Shown here piece by piece: positions 8,429-17,169 of a stretch of DNA of 49,163 bases. Source of the DNA: an uncultured Oscillospiraceae bacterium. Lineage in GTDB: Bacteria; Bacillota; Clostridia; Oscillospirales; Oscillospiraceae. Numbering within the stretch: the first letter of the stretch is position 1; each line of letters starts with the position of its first letter. The notes beneath the pieces are model-generated. The model was not told the origin of the DNA. It ran no database searches and worked only from the letters and a program-made list of their open reading frames with translations. The position numbers and the translations under genes were made by a program. The stretch is taken from positions 1-49,163 of the forward strand of contig CAJUQD010000020.1 in assembly GCA_910588105.1 (NCBI GenBank). The letters run 5' to 3'.

Positions 8429-8887
8429 ATGAAGCGGTTTTTGACCCTGATGCTGCTTGTGCTGGCGCTACTGGCCGGCTGTGGAATAGACGGCGGGGAA
8501 GGCTGGGCGCTGCGCCGTATCGGCCGGGCGCTGGGCGTGGATCTGTCCGGCGGGACGCTGGCGCGGTTTGAGGACAGCCACGGCGGCTTCCACGGCGACG
8601 GGCTCACCGCGGCGGAGGTGGAGCTGGACGGCCTGGAGGAGGGGCTGGCGGACGCCCCCGGCTGGCGCCCCCTGCCCATGACGGAAAACGCAGCCCAGGC
8701 ACTTCAAATGTTTCAGGAGGAGGGCGGGGCGCCAGAGGGGGGCTTTTACTACCTCTATGACCGCCACCGCCAGAGCCAGGACCCCTATGACGACAGCCAG
8801 CTCCACCAGCGGTTTTCCTGGAACTTCACCTTGGCGGTGTATGACAGCGGGGCCGGGCGGCTGTACTATTACGAATTTGATACGTAG
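8429..8887 (+). CDS. Putative lipoprotein (152 aa)
   Basis: The N-terminus MKRFLTLMLLVLALLAGCG is a lipoprotein signal with lipobox LAGC, giving a mature lipidated cysteine at residue 18. The rest is acidic and Tyr-rich toward the end (GGFYYLYDRH, RLYYYEFDT). Its family is not recognised. It may be a small surface protein of beta-rich type, by composition only. The ATG at 8429 has AAAAGGAG 9 nt upstream; a longer frame start at 8384 lies inside the preceding terminator. The gene is followed after 12 nt by a second lipoprotein gene, so the two likely form a transcript. Confidence 0.72.
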   Translation: MKRFLTLMLLVLALLAGCGIDGGEGWALRRIGRALGVDLSGGTLARFEDSHGGFHGDGLTAAEVELDGLEEGLADAPGWRPLPMTENAAQALQMFQEEGGAPEGGFYYLYDRHRQSQDPYDDSQLHQRFSWNFTLAVYDSGAGRLYYYEFDT

Positions 8888-8899
8888 GAGGCGGTTCCA

Positions 8900-9292
8900 A
8901 TGAAAAAGGTGATCGGTGTGTGTCTGTCCGCGCTGTGCTTGGCGGCGCTGTCCGGCTGCGGTGGGGATATAGAGGCCGACCTGGTGTTTGTCAACGGTTC
9001 GGACGCGGTGATCGTGGAGGTGGTAGTAGACTTCCAGGACCAGGGCGGGGGAAGCCGGAACGCCGACAGTAGCCCCCTGCGGCGGGGGGATTCCTTCGGC
9101 TTCGAGGCGGGGGAATACCCGGTGACCGTGTATGTGTACGACGTGCCCTTCAAGGGTTTTAGCCAGAAGGAACTGGCCTGCTTCACCATCCAGGAGGCCC
9201 CGCCCGATGGGGAGCGGTGGTATGTCACCGCCCGGGACAGGGCGGGTGGGCTGGCCCTCAGCGCGGACACCCAATGGCCCGATGGGGTGTGA
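8900..9292 (+). CDS. Putative lipoprotein (130 aa)
   Basis: The signal MKKVIGVCLSALCLAALSGC has lipobox LSGC, with the lipidated cysteine at residue 20. The mature part has alternating hydrophobic stretches (ADLVFVNGSDAVIVEVVVDF, GEYPVTVYVYDVPFKG, ERWYVTARD), suggesting a compact beta-sandwich. I do not recognise the family. TAGGAGGCG precedes the ATG. It lies 12 nt downstream of the other lipoprotein gene and is probably co-expressed with it. The two proteins do not look like duplicates. Confidence 0.72.
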   Translation: MKKVIGVCLSALCLAALSGCGGDIEADLVFVNGSDAVIVEVVVDFQDQGGGSRNADSSPLRRGDSFGFEAGEYPVTVYVYDVPFKGFSQKELACFTIQEAPPDGERWYVTARDRAGGLALSADTQWPDGV

Positions 9293-9308
9293 GCTGGACG
9301 GATCCTTC

Positions 9309-9337
9309 TTGCGCTCCGGGAAAAACTGTGCTATCAT
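9309..9337 (+). promoter_or_regulatory. Promoter of the nucleoside phosphorylase gene
   Basis: TTGCGC (9309-9314), a 17-bp spacer and TATCAT (9332-9337) lie about 30 nt before the start codon. Confidence 0.6.
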
Positions 9338-9367
9338 GGAGGCAATTCAAGGGAAAGAGGTGCGGCT

Positions 9368-10141
9368 ATGATTGCTTCGGAGCGTCAATTCCACATCAAC
9401 TGCGAGACCGGGGACGTGGGGCGGTACTGCCTGCTGCCCGGCGACCCTGGGCGGTGCGAGAAAATCGCCCGGTATTTTGACAACCCCGTCCACGTGATGA
9501 CCAACCGGGAGTACGTTACCTACACAGGGACACTGCTGGGAGAGAAGGTTAGCGTCACCTCCACCGGTATTGGCGGGCCGTCGGCCTCTATCGCCATGGA
9601 GGAGCTGGCCAACATTGGCGCGGACACCTTTATCCGGGTGGGCACCTGCGGGGGTATCAAGCTGGATGTGACCAGCGGCGATATCGTCATCGCCACCGGG
9701 GCGGTGCGCATGGAGGGAACCAGCCGGGAGTACGCCCCCATCGAGTTCCCTGCCGTGGCGGATTTCCAGGTACTTACCGCCCTGGTGGATGCGGCAAAGG
9801 CGTCGGGCCGCCGCTGGCACGCCGGGGTGGTGCAGTGCAAAGACTCCTTCTACGGCCAGCACTCGCCGGAGCGGATGCCGGTGTCTTACGAGCTGCAAAG
9901 CAAGTGGGAGGCGTGGAAGCGGCTGGGGGTGCTGGCTTCAGAGATGGAGAGCGCGGCACTGTTCACCGTGGCGGCCCACCGGGGGGTGCGCTGCGGCTCC
10001 GCCTTCCACGTCATCTGGAACCAGGAGCGCAACGCCGCCGGGCTAGACCAGACCCGGGATGAGGACACAGAATCCGCTATCCGGGTGGGGATCGAGGCGG
10101 TGAAGCTGCTTATTCAAAGAGATCGGGTGTCGGGCCGATAA
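9368..10141 (+). CDS. udp: Uridine phosphorylase-type nucleoside phosphorylase
   Basis: A 257-residue member of the PNP/UDP family. It shows LLPGDPGRCEKIARYFDNP (about 22-40), the phosphate-binding GTCGGIKLDVTSGD (about 93-106), the STGIGGPSASIAMEEL segment (about 65-80), and ASEMESAALFTVAA (about 194-207), whose EMES contacts the ribose. It cleaves uridine (perhaps also other pyrimidine nucleosides) with phosphate, giving base and ribose-1-phosphate for salvage. AAAGAGG precedes the ATG. The 3' end overlaps the convergent hypothetical gene by 32 bp. Family certain; exact base preference is an inference. Confidence 0.9.
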   Translation: MIASERQFHINCETGDVGRYCLLPGDPGRCEKIARYFDNPVHVMTNREYVTYTGTLLGEKVSVTSTGIGGPSASIAMEELANIGADTFIRVGTCGGIKLDVTSGDIVIATGAVRMEGTSREYAPIEFPAVADFQVLTALVDAAKASGRRWHAGVVQCKDSFYGQHSPERMPVSYELQSKWEAWKRLGVLASEMESAALFTVAAHRGVRCGSAFHVIWNQERNAAGLDQTRDEDTESAIRVGIEAVKLLIQRDRVSGR

Positions 10142-10388
10142 GGGTATCGTAAAATTCGGCCCTGGCCTCGGCCTGGGCGGGGGTGCGTTGCTGTCCGGGC
10201 CGGGTGTCGTCACTCACCGTATTGAGCGCCATCAAGGCCAGGTTGCTGCGCATCAGGTCGAACAAGGAGGCCAGTATGGCCAGCTCGTCCGCTGTTTTGC
10301 CCTGGCCGATGTAGACGGAGAGGGCAGCGGCTATGGCAACAAGATTGGCGCCCTGGCTCTGAGAGTGGTTGAAATTACGGCATGGCAC
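10110..10388 (-). CDS. Small conserved hypothetical protein (92 aa)
   Basis: From the GTG at 10388 the product reads MPCRNFNHSQSQGANLVAIA and continues through a helical, Ala/Leu-rich core (YIGQGKTADELAILASLFDL). It ends in a more charged tail. The pattern looks like short Clostridia proteins of unknown function with a sequence resembling NHSQSQGANL; no role is known to me. The GTG has AAGGGGGG 5 nt upstream. In-frame ATGs at 10442 and 10406 are alternatives but have poorer ribosome sites, and the first lies in the terminator. Its last 32 bases overlap the end of udp on the other strand. Confidence 0.6.
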   Translation of the reverse strand: MPCRNFNHSQSQGANLVAIAAALSVYIGQGKTADELAILASLFDLMRSNLALMALNTVSDDTRPGQQRTPAQAEARAEFYDTLIGPTPDLFE

Positions 10389-10440
10389 ACCGAAGCCCCC
10401 CTTCATCCCAGTGTATGCGGGAAATGGGGAAGTGGCAGTC

Positions 10441-10475
10441 AAAACCGCCGGGAATTTTACATTCCCGGCGGTTTT
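10441..10475. terminator. Terminator at the end of the GNAT gene
   Basis: A perfect 15-bp stem AAAACCGCCGGGAAT (10441-10455) pairs with 10461-10475, with runs of A and T at its ends, so it can work on both strands. It lies 7 nt past the stop of the minus-strand acetyltransferase. Confidence 0.85.
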
Positions 10476-10482
10476 TTCGTTT

Positions 10483-11043
10483 TTACAGCTTTTTTACATA
10501 GCGCAGGTCGTGGCAGGGCGGACTGTTGGGAAAGGGGATGTCAGCGCTGGTGCCGTCCCAGGCGAAGCCGTGGGCGGCATAGAACCGCCGGGCGCCCTCG
10601 TTTTCCTGAAGGACAAACACGAAAGCGCTTGGAAAGCCCTCCAGCTTCATCCGGCGGCAGGCCTCCTCAAACAACAGCCCGCCATAGCCATGCCCGCGCT
10701 GGGCCGGGTGGGTGTAGAAGGAGGCGATCTCTCCCCAGTCGGCGTAGGCCTCGTTGTCGAATTTACAGATGTCGCCGGGGTTGTAGTTCACCGTCCGGGC
10801 TTTGCAGTAGTTCAGGCAGGACACCGGCTCGTTCCCCTGGTACAGCAAAAGGCCGCGCACGCCGCTTTGGGTCTCGTAATTCCGGCGGAAGATCCCCACC
10901 CACCGGTCATCGGTGATCTCCCGGGCCATATAGTCGGCGGGCACCGCGTTTACATAGGTATCCCGCCAGCCCAGGGCGTGTATGAGGGACATGGCTCTGA
11001 AATGCTCCTCGGTGCAGGCATCCACAAAGCGCAGTTTGTCCAT
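10483..11043 (-). CDS. GNAT family N-acetyltransferase
   Basis: A 186-residue single-domain GNAT protein. The acetyl-CoA pyrophosphate loop is QRGHGYGGLLFEEACRR (about residues 114-130), after the beta-4 strand WGEIASFYTHP. NEGARRFYAAHGF (about 148-160) is the usual beta-6/alpha-4 motif. The substrate is not evident. GGAGGTC precedes the ATG at 11043. A terminator-like hairpin lies immediately upstream of the ribosome site, so the gene could be attenuated or simply follow an unidentified transcript. Confidence 0.9.
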   Translation of the reverse strand: MDKLRFVDACTEEHFRAMSLIHALGWRDTYVNAVPADYMAREITDDRWVGIFRRNYETQSGVRGLLLYQGNEPVSCLNYCKARTVNYNPGDICKFDNEAYADWGEIASFYTHPAQRGHGYGGLLFEEACRRMKLEGFPSAFVFVLQENEGARRFYAAHGFAWDGTSADIPFPNSPPCHDLRYVKKL

Positions 11044-11060
11044 AAAGACCTCCCAAATAA

Positions 11061-11089
11061 GCGTCCCCGCCCCAATGGGACGGAGACGC
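11061..11089 (-). terminator. Terminator-like hairpin just upstream of the GNAT gene
   Basis: On the minus strand a 13-bp stem (GCGTCTCCGTCCC, loop ATT, two G-U pairs) is followed by TTATTT. It sits between the unassigned region 11090-11300 and the GNAT ribosome site, so it may end a non-coding transcript. Confidence 0.55.
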
Positions 11090-11300
11090 AGTACGGCGGC
11101 AGTTCCCCTTGCCCGCCCTCGCTTTCAGTCAACGCGGTGGTAATGCGGTGTGCTCAGTCACGGTACGGTTGTGCGCGGTCTGGGCGTAACAGTCACGTGG
11201 AGGGATCGAACCCCCTCGCGCCCGCCCTAGGGCGCCACCAATGATCCGGCTCATGCTCAGCCGGGGAGCTCGCGTTCGCCCTGTAAGCTACCGTCTGCCG
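11090..11300 (-). other. Unassigned GC-rich stretch, possible non-coding RNA
   Basis: No credible protein gene is present. The minus strand contains GGGGGTTCGATCCCTCC near 11215-11199, which looks like a tRNA T-arm, and a hairpin with a 7-nt loop (CCGGCT/AGCCGG near 11245-11263). No matching acceptor stem or anticodon arm can be built, so I do not call a tRNA. The terminator-like hairpin at 11061-11089 lies downstream on the same strand. Confidence 0.3.
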
Positions 11301-11302
11301 CT

Positions 11303-11354
11303 GGGTTCCTTTTTCTTGAAAGAAAAAGGAACCGAAAAAGAACTTTAGATCGCT
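11303..11354 (-). repeat. Dispersed hairpin element, copy 1
   Basis: A perfect 14-bp inverted repeat with a 2-nt loop (11304-11317 with 11320-11333). On the minus strand it is preceded by AGCGATCTAAAGTTCTTTTT. The same architecture and flank occur at 47433-47482, with the same 18-nt core in the same sense relative to the upstream gene. Here it lies downstream of the DIP1984 gene and may act as its terminator. Confidence 0.75.
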
Positions 11355-11404
11355 GACGGGAATGGTGTTGGCCTATAAGTGGGTATCACGGCGACGGACG
11401 CGGC

Positions 11405-11857
11405 TTAAATCAATTCCGTCGCCCAGTTGGCGGCCTGGATGGAATTGTCCAGCAGGCGCAGCTCCTTTGCTATCTGATCCACCTGCTTTTGCAGCTCCCG
11501 CACGTTGACAGCGCTGAGCAACTTGATTTCGCTGCGCATTCCCCGGCGGCCAAGCTGGCTTGCGCTGTGTGCCAAATCCCGGTAGGCGCCGAGCCTCAGC
11601 TTCAGCGCGTCCCGCCGGGCCAGCAGAACGGTGAGGCTCTCGCCGTCCACCTCGGCGCGGCAGTTGGTCAGGTTGATCCGGGCAATGAGACGCTCCAGGT
11701 TTTCGACGCAGCCGTCCAGCTCCCGCAGCAGCTCCGCCGGATCCTCGGCGGGCTGCTCCCCCTCCTGCACGATGGCGTTGCTGTTCAGCCGCTGCTGAAG
11801 CTGCTGGATGCGGCGGTTCAGGTCTGCACGCTCCTGCAAGGCTTCCGCTAATTTCAT
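11405..11857 (-). CDS. DIP1984 family protein (septicolysin-like)
   Basis: The 150-residue protein opens MKLAEALQERADLNRRIQQL and is predicted helical and coiled-coil throughout: a heptad-rich start (residues 3-27), NLERLIARINLTNCRAEVDG in the middle (about 53-72), and a charged C-terminal helix. These are hallmarks of the DIP1984 family, sometimes labelled septicolysin. The cytolysin name is historical, and the real function is unknown. GGAGGATGG precedes the ATG. It lies 16 nt after the dehydratase gene and is probably the last gene of that transcript. Confidence 0.82.
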   Translation of the reverse strand: MKLAEALQERADLNRRIQQLQQRLNSNAIVQEGEQPAEDPAELLRELDGCVENLERLIARINLTNCRAEVDGESLTVLLARRDALKLRLGAYRDLAHSASQLGRRGMRSEIKLLSAVNVRELQKQVDQIAKELRLLDNSIQAANWATELI

Positions 11858-11873
11858 AAAAGATCCATCCTCC

Positions 11874-13172
<1,299 letters not shown>

Positions 13173-13198
13173 GGGTGAGACTCCTTTCGTAGGGAAAA

Positions 13199-13936
13199 TC
13201 AGTCGCAGGAAAGCCAGCAGAGTGTCCCGCTTGAGATGGTCATGCCCAAAGAGCGCTGGAGCGCCAGAGAAGGGGCGTTATCTGTTAAAACCTGCCCAAA
13301 GGGGATGTGGCACAGGGAGAGCTCCAGATCAATCATATACCGCTCTAACGCTGTGGCGAAGCCCTGGCGGCGGTACTGGGGCAGTATTTCCAAAAGGCCG
13401 ATGGAACCCTCGGCGTGACGGCCGACAAAGCCCGCCAAGGTACCGTTTTGGAATCCGCCAAAAAGCTGTCCCCGATCTAAGAGGGAGCAAAGGTAGTCCG
13501 CGCCCTCCAATTGGTAGTGGGCGGACACTTGGGGGAGGTCGCTCACGTCCAGCTGCCGGATAGCGAGAACGTAATCTTGGAGAACGGGCGGCTGGGTGCG
13601 CAGATAGGCGGCCTGATAGCTGGCCCCCTCCAAAAACAGGGTGGCGCCGAAGCGTTCTTTCAGCAGAGGGACACAGAATTCCTCGTGGGCAGCCAGCAGA
13701 AAGCGGCCGCCGGCGGGGAGGAGGCCGCAGAGGAGCGTGGCCTCCTCCAGACCGGCACAGCACATCAGGTAGGTGTGAAAGGCATCCGGCTGTTCTGGGC
13801 TGGGTATGTCCACCAGAGCGGCGGTGGGGGAGGCATAGAGGACGGTTCCAATACCCCGCCGCACCGCCTCGGTCATATCAAGATAGCGCACCGGATCCCG
13901 GTCAAAGAGCTCCTGGCAGATGGACAGATCAAACAT
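13199..13936 (-). CDS. GNAT (FR47-like) acetyltransferase between activase and dehydratase
   Basis: A 245-residue protein. The N-terminal half (1-125) has no family I recognise. The C-terminal half is GNAT, with IGLLEILPQYRRQGFATALE (about 178-197) forming beta-4 and the acetyl-CoA loop, and QVLTDNAPSLALQRSLGM (about 214-231) as the final motif. The two-part layout matches FR47/DUF-type GNATs acting on small molecules. It lies between the two halves of a dehydratase system with which it has no obvious link. The gap to the upstream activase (13937-14080) contains repeat debris, which suggests insertion. Confidence 0.82.
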   Translation of the reverse strand: MFDLSICQELFDRDPVRYLDMTEAVRRGIGTVLYASPTAALVDIPSPEQPDAFHTYLMCCAGLEEATLLCGLLPAGGRFLLAAHEEFCVPLLKERFGATLFLEGASYQAAYLRTQPPVLQDYVLAIRQLDVSDLPQVSAHYQLEGADYLCSLLDRGQLFGGFQNGTLAGFVGRHAEGSIGLLEILPQYRRQGFATALERYMIDLELSLCHIPFGQVLTDNAPSLALQRSLGMTISSGTLCWLSCD

Positions 13937-13975
13937 AGAATAGGCCCCTTCTTCATGTTTTCACGCTCTGATTAG

Positions 13976-14040
13976 ATGCACGGCCGGGCCGCTTTCGCTC
14001 CGGCCCGGCAAAACTCGCCTGCGCTACGCTTGCCACTGGC
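13976..14040 (+). repeat. Partial copy of the 35.8-kb dispersed repeat
   Basis: This segment (GCACGGCCGGGCCGCTTTCG and what follows, including GCAAAACTCGCCTGCGC) matches the stretch at about 35756-35806 with a few changes and a short indel. It lies in the gap between the activase and the GNAT gene. Confidence 0.6.
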
Positions 14041-14080
14041 AAGCGCCGCCCCTCGCTTCGCTCCGAGCTCCTCTGTGCGG

Positions 14081-17014
14081 CTATCGCCGCGCTCGTTCCT
14101 CCATAGCGGCGATCAGGGAGCGCACCCGGATTTTCACCGCGCCCAAATTGCTGATGTCGTCGATTTTCAACTGGGTATACAGTCTGCCGCCGGCCTCCAG
14201 GATGGAGCGCATCTCGTCCCCGGTGATGGCGTCGGTGCCGCAGCCAAAGGAGACCAGCTGCACCAGCTCCATGTCGGGCTGCCCGCATACAAACCGGGCG
14301 GCGTTGTACATACGGGCCTGGAAGGTCCACTGGTTAAGCACCTTCCGGGGGGCGTACTCCTCGTGGAAAGCCACCGCGTCCTCGCTGACCACCACAAAGC
14401 CGAAGGAGGCCGCCAACTCGTTGATGCCGTGGTTGATCTCCGGGTCGATGTGGTAGGGCCGCCCCGCCAGCACAAGGATGGGCAGGCCCTGCCGCCGCGC
14501 CTCATCGATGTACCGCTGGCCGGTGCGGTGCAGGTCCTCCTTATAGCGGTCATAGGCCTGGTAGGCCGCGCGGATGGCGTGGAGCGCCTCACGGCGGGGG
14601 ACACCGAAGGTGTCGGCGAACCATTGGGAGCCGATGCGCTCGTAATCTTTGGGACGATGGAGTCCCGCATAGGGGTTGAGGAAGCGGGTTCTTTTCAGAT
14701 CCGGCATATTGGCGGCCAACAACTCGGGATAGTAGGCCACCACCGGACAGTTGTAGTTGTTGTCCGAGGATTTCTCATCAAAATTATAGGACATACAGGG
14801 GTAGAAAATGGCGTCCACCCCCATCTCCACCAGCGCCTCCACGTGGCCGTGGAGCAGCTTGGCGGGGTAGCACACCGTGTCCGATGGAATGGTGCGCTGG
14901 CCCTTGATGTACAGCTTCCGGGAGGACTCGGGGGAGAGCACCACCTCAAAATTGAGCCGGGTGAACAGTTCGAACCAGAAGGGGAGGTTCTCGTACATAT
15001 TGAGACCGAAGGGCAGGCCGATCCGTCCCCGGGAGCCGTTGCCGAAACCCTTGCCCTCCATGGCGCGCAGCTTCTGGTACTTGTAACGGTACAGGTCGGG
15101 CAGCTCCGCCTTTTCCTTGCCCAAAGGCCGGGAGCAGCGGTTGCCCGAGATGAACCGCCTTCCGCCGTCAAAGCTGTTGACGGTGAGGGAGCAGTGGTTG
15201 GTGCAAAGATTGCAGGTGACGGGCCTGGCGGTGTGGGTGAAGCCCTCCAGGGACTTTGCGTCCAGCAGGGCGGATTTGTCCAGGCGCAGGTCCCGGGCGG
15301 CCAGCGCCGCGCCGAAGGCCCCCATGATGCCCGCGATGATGGGACGGGTGACCTCCCGGTCCAGTTCCTGTTCAAAGGCCCGGAGCACCGCGTCGTTGTG
15401 GAAGGTGCCTCCCTGCACCACGATGTGCCGGCCCAAATCGTCGGCGCTGGCGGCGCGGATAACCTTGTAAATGGCGTTTTTCACGATGGAGATGGAAAGC
15501 CCCGCGCTGATGTCCTCCACGGACGCGCCGTCCTTCTGGGCCTGTTTGACGGAGGAGTTCATGAACACTGTGCACCGGGAGCCCAGGTTTACCGGCTTTT
15601 GGGTGAACAGGCCCAGGCGCGCGAACTCGGCGATGTCGTAGCCCAGGGCCTTGGCGAAGGTCTCGATAAAGGAGCCGCAGCCGGAAGAGCACGCCTCGTT
15701 GAGCATGATGGAGTCCACCGCGCCGTTCCTGATTTTGAAGCACTTCATGTCCTGCCCGCCGATGTCGATGATGAAGTCCACGTTGGGGTTGAAGTGGGCG
15801 GCGGCGCGGTAGTGGGCCACCGTCTCCACCAGTCCCAGGTCGCAGGAAAAGGCGTTTCTGATGAGGTCCTCGCCGTAGCCGGTGACGGCGGAGCCCTTTA
15901 TTTTGATGCGGTCCCCGCACAGTTTGTAAATCTCCCTGAGTTGTTCCAGGGCGATGGCCACCGGGTTGCCCAGGTTGGAGTGGTAATAGGTGTACAGCAG
16001 CCCGCCATCCGGGGCGATGAGGACGATCTTGGTGGTGGTGGAGCCGGCGTCAATGCCCAAATATGCGTCCCCCTCGTAAGTACCGATGTCCAGCTGGGGC
16101 GGGGTGGAGGAGTTGTGCCGGGCGGTGAACGCGTCGTAGTCCGCCTGGCTTTGAAACAGCGGTGGCATAGTGTCCACCACCGATGTGGCGGCCTTACTCT
16201 CCTCCAGCAGCCGCAGCAGCTCGTCGAAGGGCCGGGCCTGGTAGTCTGAGGCGCACAGGGCCGCCCCCATGGCGGCAAAGCAGTCGCCGTCCTCGGGGAA
16301 GACGGCGTGATCGCTGTCTAATTGCAGGGTGTCCACAAACCGCTCCCGCAGGCCCATCAGGAAGTGGAGCGGCCCGCCCAGAAATACGATTTTGCCCTTC
16401 AATTCCCGGCCCTGGGTGAGGCCAGCCACCGTCTGATCCACCACCGCCTGGAAGATGGAGGCGGCCACGTCCTCCTTGCGCCCACCCTGGTTGAGTATGG
16501 GTTGGATGTCGCTCTTGGCGAACACGCCGCACCGAGAGGCAATGGGGTAGATCTTCTCATGCTTCAAACTCAGCCCATCCAGCTCGCCCACGGTGACGTT
16601 CATCAGTGTGGCCATCTGGTCGATGAACGCCCCGGTGCCCCCGGCGCATGAGCCGTTCATCCGCTCCTCCAGCGCCCCGCCGAAAAAGATGATTTTGGCG
16701 TCCTCGCCCCCCAGCTCGATCACCGCATCGGTGTCCGGGATGTAGGCGTTCACTGCGGCGGCGGTGGCATATACCTCCTGTACGAAGTCCAGCCCCGCGG
16801 CCTTGGCCACGCCCAAGCCGGCGGAGCCGGTGACCACCAGGCGCACATCCTTGCTGTGGAGCATATCCGCGATAGAGCGCAGGGTCTCACAGGCCCGCTC
16901 CCGGGCCTTGGAATAGTGCCGCTCGTAGGAGCGGAACAGCAGCTTGTTATCATCGTCCAGCACAACCACCTTGACGGTGGTGGAGCCGATGTCGATACCT
17001 ACACGCAGGATCAT
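14081..17014 (-). CDS. Double acyl-CoA dehydratase activase with DUF2229 domain
   Basis: The 977-residue protein has two BadF/BadG-type ASKHA ATPase domains in tandem. The first has GIDIGSTTVKVVVLDD (about 6-21) and GSCAGGTGAFIDQM (about 120-133). The second has GIDAGSTTTKIVLI (about 317-330), GGQDMKCFKI and ACSSGCGSFIETF (about 440-452). The Cys in each CAGG/CSSG loop ligates the bridging [4Fe-4S] cluster at a dimer interface. CNLCTNHCSLTV (about 600) and a DUF2229 region (about 645-870) follow. The protein couples ATP hydrolysis to delivery of a low-potential electron to a dehydratase. AGGAGGACG precedes the ATG. Confidence 0.9.
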   Translation of the reverse strand: MILRVGIDIGSTTVKVVVLDDDNKLLFRSYERHYSKARERACETLRSIADMLHSKDVRLVVTGSAGLGVAKAAGLDFVQEVYATAAAVNAYIPDTDAVIELGGEDAKIIFFGGALEERMNGSCAGGTGAFIDQMATLMNVTVGELDGLSLKHEKIYPIASRCGVFAKSDIQPILNQGGRKEDVAASIFQAVVDQTVAGLTQGRELKGKIVFLGGPLHFLMGLRERFVDTLQLDSDHAVFPEDGDCFAAMGAALCASDYQARPFDELLRLLEESKAATSVVDTMPPLFQSQADYDAFTARHNSSTPPQLDIGTYEGDAYLGIDAGSTTTKIVLIAPDGGLLYTYYHSNLGNPVAIALEQLREIYKLCGDRIKIKGSAVTGYGEDLIRNAFSCDLGLVETVAHYRAAAHFNPNVDFIIDIGGQDMKCFKIRNGAVDSIMLNEACSSGCGSFIETFAKALGYDIAEFARLGLFTQKPVNLGSRCTVFMNSSVKQAQKDGASVEDISAGLSISIVKNAIYKVIRAASADDLGRHIVVQGGTFHNDAVLRAFEQELDREVTRPIIAGIMGAFGAALAARDLRLDKSALLDAKSLEGFTHTARPVTCNLCTNHCSLTVNSFDGGRRFISGNRCSRPLGKEKAELPDLYRYKYQKLRAMEGKGFGNGSRGRIGLPFGLNMYENLPFWFELFTRLNFEVVLSPESSRKLYIKGQRTIPSDTVCYPAKLLHGHVEALVEMGVDAIFYPCMSYNFDEKSSDNNYNCPVVAYYPELLAANMPDLKRTRFLNPYAGLHRPKDYERIGSQWFADTFGVPRREALHAIRAAYQAYDRYKEDLHRTGQRYIDEARRQGLPILVLAGRPYHIDPEINHGINELAASFGFVVVSEDAVAFHEEYAPRKVLNQWTFQARMYNAARFVCGQPDMELVQLVSFGCGTDAITGDEMRSILEAGGRLYTQLKIDDISNLGAVKIRVRSLIAAMEERARR

Positions 17015-17062
17015 GGCCGTCCTCCTGAAGTTGAGATCGAAGATTCACAACAGTTCAGTGGA

Positions 17063-17092
17063 TATTATAGCGAGTTGATATGTTTTTTTCAA
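17063..17092 (-). promoter_or_regulatory. Promoter of the activase gene
   Basis: On the minus strand, TTGAAA (17092-17087), 18 bp, and a perfect TATAAT (17068-17063), about 50 nt before the start. Confidence 0.6.
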
Positions 17093-17130
17093 TAGTATAG
17101 TTTGACGGTTTTTCCGCTTTTCGACAAAAG

Positions 17131-17160
17131 AGGACCACTGTGAAGGGTCACAGTGGTCCT
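17131..17160 (-). terminator. Intrinsic terminator of asnB
   Basis: A perfect 13-bp stem (17131-17143 with 17148-17160) is followed on the minus strand by CTTTTGTCG. It lies 9 nt past the asnB stop. Confidence 0.85.
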
Positions 17161-17169
17161 CCGCGCTGC

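Noticed and set aside
11165..11235. Possible tRNA on either strand
   Set aside because: A T-arm-like motif is present, but no acceptor stem pairs at the right distance and no loop has a U before a plausible anticodon.
10369..11244. 291-codon plus-strand frame
   Set aside because: It is antisense to the GNAT acetyltransferase, which has clear motifs and a ribosome site.
14039..14080. Short tail of coding sequence beyond the activase
   Set aside because: GC-rich text matching the dispersed repeat; no motif continues from the activase.
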